From assembly GCA_964017145.1 (NCBI GenBank), contig CAXHKQ010000250.1, positions 1-13,188 of the forward strand: DNA of 13,188 bases, given 5' to 3'. The stretch's first letter is position 1. Every line of letters begins with the position of its first letter. A model generated the notes under the pieces. It saw nothing but the letters and a program-made list of their open reading frames with translations. It was not told the origin of the DNA and did no database searches. Of the stretch, positions 6,421 to 13,188 are shown piece by piece. Origin of the DNA: Agrocybe praecox (taxonomy: Eukaryota; Basidiomycota; Agaricomycetes; Agaricales; Agrocybaceae). Both the position numbers and the translations under genes were made by a program.

Positions 6421-9340
6421 CGTGAACGAATTGAATCATGTTCCTATGCTGAATATACGGTCTTAGGATTAATGAACATTTATGCAACATTTAATTACTG
6501 CCCATTTTTATACTTCAACCGAGCAAGATACTCCAACTGAAGATGAAACATGAGGATATTTCGTACTGTTCCTTCACAATTGTGTGTGAATCAATGTTCA
6601 AATGGATGGTAATTACTAGACATTGCTCACGATTCCTTCCACTAATATTTTCCGAAAGAATCGTCCAATAACACTCAGCATAAAATCATGCATATTGGTC
6701 ACAATGCAACCAAGAATCGAGAACATTTGTGCATGCGTGCGTATCTCGTTCCGACGATTTCGGCGGGCGATAACTGGCAAATTCACAAATTTGTTGGTGT
6801 TGGTCAGCACGCAAGCGCGCGCACGAATGCGGTCACAACTCGGAGAGCGCGTCGTAAATTGTGACTCAATTGAGCCCCGCCGGCTGTGGTATCATCACAG
6901 CGCACATAAACATTTTACACGTCATCAACAATTTTTTTTACGACGAACTCAAGTACTTGCTAATCATCATTGGCGCGCGAGCGTCGGATATAAATGACTC
7001 GCCGCAACCGCGGCGCGATTTCGATTTCTATGGTTCTATGGGCGAGTGTGTGTTTGTCAGCCAGCTGGGCACAGATAACAGCGAAGCAATTATCTGCTCG
7101 CACATTCCGCGGCCTGCGGTCATCCAGTCCATTCAAACACACACACACGCGAATTCCGGCCCATATCTGTGGAATTAGTGACGTCGAAAAACAAATCACT
7201 ACTCATGTACACTGCGAGAGTACCTACTAAAACAAAGCGGGGGATTTTCGCTGTGTTATGTTTTTTTTCGTATCGTGTGTGTGTGTAATCTTATGCGATG
7301 AACACGCAAGACAACCGGAATCACAAGGCGGGGGGATTACTGATTGCTGTTCGGACTTTGAGCGCAATACGACACAAGGTCGTCGCCTAACGCCTCCTCT
7401 AATCTGTGCCAAACGTGACTGGTTCTGGTGGTGGGCTTATCAGTGCGAAAAATGCGTTGGCTTGAGAAACATTCACATTCTAAGCGCACGTGCTGCGATA
7501 AAATGCGATAATATGTGGTGCGGTATTTTTATTTCGGGCGCACAACGCACCTTGACTCATGCGAGCGCATGAGCGCGGAGATTATGCAACTCGAACTCGA
7601 TGGTTCGACGAACTCCAAAAGTACATGAAAAGAGACCCCGAACATGTTTGACCCGCAGACACGTTTTTCGGGGGGGCATCAACTCAACACAAACACGAAC
7701 CAACACACACAACAATGCACAGCACATCATCGCACGCAAATCACAAATCACAGTTCATTAGCACCGAAACATGCAAAACATGCGTGCACGAACACAACAC
7801 GCCAGCGCGTCGGGCTTATAATAAAATTCGCGGAAAATCATATCAACAAGTGTGTGCGAAAACGGCCGGCAACAGAGCAACGTTAGTCTATCACAACCGC
7901 GCTTAAGCTGTGATGCTCGTACTACTAGCCTAGACCATTGATTTGGATCATGCTATAAATTCGACTATTTGTTTGACTTGATACAAAGATCATATATTCG
8001 AATGGAAGGTAATTTAATTGTGCACGCAATCAATATCATTCGAAAAATCATACAAAATAAAAATGCAAGAATAATATGCTCGTAAGAAGTGACAAAACGT
8101 AGAACATGGTTCGAAATCATCGAACAAGGCTTGTATCATAATTGGTGGTTAGATATTGAGCACACAACGAGCGGTTTTTTCCCCCCGATCAATGTCGCCA
8201 ATGACGCGAGAGGCGCCTATTTTCTGGTGCTCTAATTTTTCGATTTTGCGCGAAGTAAGCACGATTGCCGCCGGCACGTGTCCGTGTCTATTGCGTCGAT
8301 AAATTTTGGGGCCAATAGACCTCGAAGATGACACACAATTTGCGTAGCATAGATGTTCTGATTATGCGTGGAGCCGAAACTTACACTTTGACATGGTGTC
8401 GCTGGTAGGATCGTCGATGCTGCGTGGATGTGCGCGTGCGTGAACGACACGATACGCCGATGTTGTGATTTTGCAGACTGTTGATTCGCTATTCTGACAG
8501 GCCGACACGACAAAGCACTTAGCACTGCGTAGTGTGTCAGTTTATGGGTCCTCAATTACGCGCGCACACGCGAACACAATAATTGTCGAGATTCGGCACG
8601 ATAACACGATTTTGTAACCCGATTTTGTAGTTACAGACGCAACATAATCCTTAGCGTGGCACACACGAAAATTGTGGATGCGAAGCGAATCGATGCGCGC
8701 CAGCGACTGCTGTGAACTTGATCGTTGGCCGTTTGAACCGTGTCTAACTGCTCAAGTGGCCAATCGCGGCGATTATATATACTACACGACACCACACATC
8801 GATGTTATTTGCCATGTGCGCACGAGTGCGTCGAGTATATGTGTGTTGGAGTGTGCGCCAAAATGCCACAGCAGTGGCATAGTGTTCATCGCTTTGCGCG
8901 CCATCGAGGTGTCAAGCGGTACACACACACACACACACACGCGCGTTCTTCAAATATGTGCACATAACAATATGTGTGTGTGTGTGTTGGACAAACAGAG
9001 AATCCCCGCACCCGCTACAACAAGCATACACGCAATGCGAACCTGAGCCGGAACGATACCTTTTATGTGCTGCGAGCTGCGAGAAACTCGATGACGATAC
9101 GACGAAGATGCGTGCGCACCCAAGCTCTCTGGACGCGCTCTCTACTCTCACAATGCACAAGGATATGGCGAACAAATAAAATAGGGAACATGCGAGAAGA
9201 TGGAACGTTCGTTGTGATTGGTGCATCGCTCGATGTGAAAACCATCAATGGAATGTGGGATGCAAGGCAAGTCGTTTCAGGGCCATTAGGCTGTTAGCAT
9301 TGAGTTGTCAGCGCTCGCTTCGGGCGGTATGCGTTAAACT
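6421..9340. other. Upstream intergenic DNA without a supported gene
   Basis: Open frames here are short, mostly lack ATG starts in good context, and encode low-complexity His/Thr/Arg-rich strings from CA-rich DNA. Two TATA-like strings (TATAAAT near 6989; TATATATA near 8775) lack an initiator at the right distance. Possible enhancer DNA for the minus-strand gene; nothing specific can be named. Confidence 0.5.
8921..8987. repeat. Opposed (AC)10 and (TG)7 microsatellites, hairpin-capable
   Basis: A perfect (AC)10 tract at 8921-8940 is followed about 32 bp later by a TG tract at 8973-8987. The tracts are complementary and could form a stem. The spacer itself contains the self-complementary TATGTGCACATA. 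Confidence 0.8.
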
Positions 9341-9427
9341 GCATCGGATTTCGTCTCATATGTGAAGCGAAAATAGCTGTATGTATTATATACGGGGTAG
9401 CATCGGAATTCGTCTGTTATATGAAGC
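9341..9427. repeat. Degenerate direct repeat, period 59 bp
   Basis: GCATCGGATTTCGTCTCATA-TGTGAAGC at 9341-9368 recurs as GCATCGGAATTCGTCTGTTA-TATGAAGC at 9400-9427. The copies differ at only a few positions. No coding meaning is apparent. Confidence 0.6.
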
Positions 9428-10731
9428 TGTACATTTCATAGAGGAATAAATACCGTCGACAGGTACGATGGGGTCGATTTTTCATAGGAACCGCGAAGAG
9501 CTCCCACGTCTGTAATGTTGAACCGATTCCAAATCCGAGAGATGTAACTTAACCGAACATCATTGCCATGTAAAATGTCAATGCACGGAGCTATTGAATA
9601 AAACCAAGTTGACGATTTTAAAGAACACCGCTCGATTATTGCAAAGGCTTTTCAATTCGACGTTCGAAAGAATGTTTGTTCATTTAATCGAATAGTTTCG
9701 AAAGAAACAATATAACAATAACATTGCTCACACAAATCACAATAGCTGGTTTGTTAATTGGAGGAAACCGATAATATATTCTCATTTGAAACTTTTATAA
9801 ATCGGTAGATAGGTGTTAAAGCTACATGCCATTAAAATGTGGTAGGCCTATCTTCAGTTTGATCCTGTCATCTTGAAGCCTCAAGTACACATTGCATTTC
9901 AGTATAAAACGGCACCTTGCTCATAAAATAATTGGCCTATAGCAATTAAAACTTGTATTTAGATGAAGCTTGGCCTTGTGAACTCGGCGCTGGCAATTTG
10001 ATATTACTATCAAAAGTCGTCTGCTTCTAGTTGGCACATTTACACGTTAGTGATGGTGTTCTTGACTGATTTGTACAGTGCAAATTACATACAAATGAAA
10101 ATGAGAAATGTAAAACATAAAAAAGTCAATAGGTTATCATTTCAGAGGAACATAATGTAATAATAAAATGTTTCAATTGATAAGCAGAACACAATATACG
10201 TCAAAATATTATTCATAATTGTATCCAGGGGATGCAGGATGCAGGGCATTTCTGAAGCCCCTGATTTTTTATGAGAATTTATTTTTATGAAATTTATTTG
10301 CAGTTGATAGAAGGATTCCAAGAGCGATGTCGCCAAATAGTGGTTTCGTATAGCAAGTATTAAATTGAGAGCTTTCTCGAATGAAATTGGTCATTTTTTA
10401 GGTTGCGGTTTGTTGCTATGAGATAGCATTATTCAACAATTGAAAGGCATTTCCAAAATGTGCAGTCCTTTCGAAGATACAGCACTAAATCGCTGTTCTT
10501 GCGATTTCATATGCATACTACTGGTGAACATTCTTTATCCATTAAAATACTACACCTTTGCAGTTTTTGTGTGACTATTACGGTTTTTGCAGTTTTTGCA
10601 GAACATAAAAGAGGCACATTTTCGTGTATGTTTCATATTAACGAGCTAGAATAGTATGGAGTACAACACAATGCAATATTGTAAATTAGTTTTCTTTGGT
10701 TATGCCTAGCGCATTGATTGGAGATTAATTA
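9428..10731. other. AT-rich intergenic DNA, no gene seen
   Basis: The base composition turns AT-rich here compared with the gene region. No open frame with convincing content was found. Two copies of TTCGAAAGAA (9663-9672 and 9697-9706) and some TTTTTGCAG repeats (about 10563-10600) are the only local patterns noted. Confidence 0.5.
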
Positions 10732-11886
10732 CACTACCCAACAAATTACGACTTTTGGTGAGATACTCGCTTCAAATATAAAATTTCTTATGAGTATTGT
10801 GCTCCTAAAAACGAAAATCATGATACATTTTTTATCCATGGATTAGTTTTATTGTTGTGATTTTTCCAAGTTTTTTGTGTAGTTGTTATGAATAATTGGC
10901 AATATTTCGGGTCGGGTCGAAAATACAAAACTGCCTCAATTATCAAAAGAAAGACAATTGAACAACCTTTATTCCATTCTCAGATACTTAATACAACTAT
11001 ACAATTTATCTGATATTCGGGAAAGAACGTGGAAAAATGTGTTTTTCGTGCAAAAAAGGAACAAAAAAATCCACTAAAAAAATATAAAATAATATAAACA
11101 TGCAATATACTTCATTCAATTTCATGTCATCATAAAGCTGACTCAAATACGCATCCATCAAGTTAATGCAGTTGAAAGTCTGTGGTCTAATGACTATGTT
11201 ATATGCAATCAAAACTGACCAACTAACCATTTTAATCATACGAATGACAAATTCAACTGGATATAACTTCCTATTGACAAATATCATATATGCATCATAG
11301 AACAATTTTGTCACGATAATGTCATGGTCTTCATTTCTACATCATTTTTGACGAATATTTTTGTTCATACCCTCTAGGTTTATCCGAAAATGTTCACGAC
11401 TAGGTCACGTTTGAATGCCTATTACTAAAAAAATCGTCCATAGATTTTCGATTGCACCAGCTTAATTGATGCGTATTTGAGTCAACTTTATGATGATACA
11501 AAATTTAATCGAGTATATTGAATTTTTGTATATTTTATAATATTTCTTGTGATTTTGTTGTATATTTTTTGCATGAAAAAACACATTTTTTCAAGTTCTC
11601 TTCAGAATAACTCGTGAATTGTGATCAATAGAAATAAAGTATCTGAGAATTAAATTAAGGTTATTCAATTGTCTTTCTTTTGGTATATGATACAGTTTTG
11701 TGTTTTAGACCCAACCCGAAGTATTGCCTATTATTCATTACATTTACACAAGAAACTTGAAAAAATCATAATAACATGAAAACTAATCCATGGAAATGAT
11801 AATTATTATGATTTTCGTTTTTAGGAGTACAAAACACATGAGAAATTTCATATTTGAAGCGAGTATTTTTTTGGTGTCGGGTGGTG
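10732..11886. mobile_element. Foldback element: about 455-bp inverted arms around a 246-bp loop
   Basis: The left arm (10732-11187) matches the reverse complement of the right arm (11434-11886) along nearly its whole length, by eye about three quarters identical with small indels. Diagnostic shared blocks are CACTACCCAACA versus CACCACCCGACA at the outer ends, ATACTCGCTTCAAATAT, CTCCTAAAAACGAAAATCAT, CATGGATTAGTTTT, CAATTGTCTTTCTTTTG (as CAAAAGAAAGACAATTG on the left arm) and GACTCAAATACGCATC. No transposase frame is visible and no clear target-site duplication was found at the ends. It fits an old foldback or MITE-like element, or an inverted duplication of a gene fragment. The class is unknown. 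Confidence 0.75.
11006..11314 (-). pseudogene. Protein-like relic inside the foldback element (membrane-protein-like fragment)
   Basis: An open frame of about 100 residues without an ATG at its 5' end (first Met codon at 11287) runs from the loop into the left arm. It includes NCINLMDAYLSQLYDD, then a hydrophobic stretch EVYCMFILFYIFLVDFF and HEKHIF. The right arm, read on the plus strand from about 11440, encodes the same phrase (IDAYLSQLYDD and KKHIF) but with in-frame stops. Both copies therefore descend from one sequence that may have been coding. The hydrophobic character would fit a chemoreceptor or other membrane protein, but I do not recognise the family. Confidence 0.3.
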
Positions 11887-12158
11887 TTTTCGTAAAGAGA
11901 TTAAATTGAAAACACATGGAATAGGACAATAACTTTTGTATAGAAAGCTCTACACTATCAAAGATTTCCTTATCTCATGAACAAAAACGCTTAGTACATT
12001 TAACGAGTGCTTCACATCCATGTACTAGAAAAAGAAACCCCATCTTCCAATTGAATCAATGTGGCAAATTCATTGAAGAGCCATTCCGATACAACCACAA
12101 TCGCGGCACATCTCAACACACACACAGTCACGCACATAAGGTGTGTGTGCTCATGCCA
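11887..12158. other. AT-rich DNA, nothing assignable
   Basis: No gene, repeat or RNA was recognised between the foldback element and the CpG-rich block. Confidence 0.5.
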
Positions 12159-12190
12159 TATAAATAGAACGCGATATTTTTCAATCAGAC
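12159..12190 (+). promoter_or_regulatory. Candidate TATA-type promoter pointing rightward
   Basis: TATAAATA at 12159-12166 is followed by TCAATCAGACC at 12181-12191. Placing the start at the adenine of ATCAGACC (12187) puts the TATA box at -28. An imperfect inverted pair AGACC/GGTCT follows. The DNA downstream is abruptly CpG-rich, as a 5' exon might be. No downstream promoter element is clear and no coding exon can be assigned. Confidence 0.3.
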
Positions 12191-12900
12191 CGCTGTCTGT
12201 CTGGTCTAGCGCCGCCGCCCCCTCTCGCACATAAAACCCGCACAAACGAAAGCTCACGCACACGCTCATTCACACACCTCTGGCACGCACACCTCGCACG
12301 CTCGCACACGTGGTCGTCGCCGAATGACGTAGCAAAGAGCGAGCATCGTGCAACGAGAGTCAAGAGCCATTCCAAAGCAAAGCAGAAAGCAGACTCTCGT
12401 TTCTCGAATCTCGTCTGCTGCTGCTTTGCTTTGGCGCGCGCACGCGGTTTTTGTGGGTTTGCGGTTTTTCTCAGCGTCTGCGGCGGCGGCGGCGGCGCTT
12501 CAGGCCAGACGCTGCGCTGCCCCCCTGTGTCGGTTTCGCTTTCGACGTCATCGTCGCGGTCGGCGTCTGCTCTAGGCGTGTGTGTGTAAATTCGCCGGAA
12601 TTGTGTACATGAATCAACGCGCAATGTGCGCGTGCGCGCTCGCTCAGTCAATCGCTGAACTGCGAAGCACATTGCGTGCTGTGTGCGAGTGACTGAGTGT
12701 GTGTGTGTGTGTTACGTCGCGTCGTAAGCGCGAGATATCGCACATTGTACACACACACACACACAAACGGTCGCGCGCAACGTCTAGAAATTTATGAATG
12801 AACTCCCATATATGGATTGATTCGCGTAAAAAGCGAGCGCGAGCGTGCCGGGTTTTCCGTTCACATATCGCACCTCTGCTGTAGTATCTCGCGTCACACA
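12191..12900. other. CpG-rich block, possibly a noncoding 5' exon or promoter region of a neighbouring gene
   Basis: It is sharply richer in CG dinucleotides than the AT-rich DNA on either side, with a (CGG)n run at about 12479-12496 and several GCGC-rich patches. Open frames on both strands (for example about 12345-12575 plus and 12181-12672 minus) are low-complexity and lack good ATG starts, so I do not call a protein. Confidence 0.35.
12697..12764. repeat. (GT)8 and (AC)8 inverted pair, hairpin-capable
   Basis: A perfect (GT)8 tract at 12697-12712 faces a perfect (AC)8 tract at 12749-12764 across a 36-bp CpG-rich spacer. The arms are exactly complementary over 16 bp. Confidence 0.85.
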
Positions 12901-13188
12901 TATCGCTCGAGTAGCGTCACTGTTTGTCATGTAATTTGCACAGATACTATTCTCGAGCTTGTAATACGAGTGGAATCGCGGATATTTTAGATGATTTTCT
13001 CAGATCAATCGTGTGGAAACCGCCCTTGACGCTGTGGGAATCGGAATTGATCTAATCGAGTGGTCGAGATCTATAGAGCAAACCATGATCAGTATCATCG
13101 TACCAAATTCACTAGAGAATGGATCATTATATGAGATTTATTTAGTAGGATGACACTTGTTGTTATAGCAGTGTTTGAATCATGTATT
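12901..13188. other. End of window, nothing assignable
   Basis: The DNA returns to moderate AT content. No open frame, splice-site pair or repeat could be supported. Confidence 0.5.

Noticed and set aside
6861..7178. Plus-strand frame of 105 residues
   Set aside because: It starts at GTG, has no family-like motif, and overlaps another equally long frame. No promoter or splice support was seen.
9663..9706. Two TTCGAAAGAA sites as STAT-type (TTCN4GAA) elements
   Set aside because: Insect STAT sites favour a three-base spacer, and these lie about 4 kb upstream in AT-rich DNA where such matches arise by chance.
10227..10264. CAGGGG...CCCCTG short inverted pair resembling a transposon terminus
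   Set aside because: The stem is only about six bases with a short spacer, and no matching distal end or target-site duplication was found.
12181..12672. Minus-strand frame of 163 residues in the CpG-rich block
   Set aside because: Low-complexity Arg/Cys/Thr content, no ATG in good context, and the plus strand is equally open.
12644..12675. TCAGTC initiator-like match in the CpG-rich block
   Set aside because: The downstream positions match neither MTE nor DPE well (about 6 of 10 for MTE) and there is no TATA box at -30.

Overview
The window looks like insect nuclear DNA, most likely from a dipteran. A mosquito such as Anopheles fits best, but Drosophila cannot be excluded. The reasons are short spliceosomal introns with GTRAGT donors and pyrimidine-rich acceptors, a core promoter of the arthropod Inr + MTE type, many CA/GT microsatellites, CAG/CAA runs inside coding exons, and long gene-poor flanks. 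No bacterial gene organisation, rRNA, tRNA or CRISPR array was seen.

One protein-coding gene can be supported. It lies on the minus strand and occupies roughly 43-5569. I reconstruct four coding exons: 5406-5208, 2787-2513, 2415-2254 and 1503-817. The junction phases agree (1, 0, 0) and together give an uninterrupted 440-residue protein. It has a Ser/Ala- and Gln-rich N-terminus, an internal hydrophobic signal or anchor segment, a furin-type basic site, two N-glycosylation sequons, several predicted helices and a very basic charged C-terminus. I read it as a secreted, processed ligand-like protein. An Unpaired-type JAK/STAT cytokine is my best guess from length, basicity and architecture, but I cannot prove the family from the sequence alone. 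The promoter at about 5541-5603 combines a TATA-like box, an Inr and a good MTE. The 3' UTR carries AU-rich elements, including a UAUUUAUUU nonamer, which suits a short-lived signalling mRNA.

Region by region: 1-816 is 3' UTR. 817-5406 holds coding exons and three introns of about 2.4 kb, 97 bp and 750 bp. 5407-5569 is a 5' leader without upstream ATGs. 5570-6420 is the proximal upstream region, with a CA tract, a GAGA tract and a cluster of four copies of an 18-21 bp motif. 6420-10731 shows no convincing gene, only microsatellites and small degenerate repeats, and becomes AT-rich after about 9300. 10732-11886 is a foldback element: two arms of about 455 bp in inverted orientation around a loop of about 246 bp, carrying a decayed protein-like fragment. 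12050-12900 is a CpG-rich block with a TATA-type promoter candidate pointing rightward and a GT/AC hairpin. It may be the 5' end of a neighbouring gene that continues beyond the window.

The main things to follow up are the identity and unusual N-terminal topology of the ligand-like gene, the repeated motif upstream of its promoter, and the long foldback element as a possible hairpin-RNA source.
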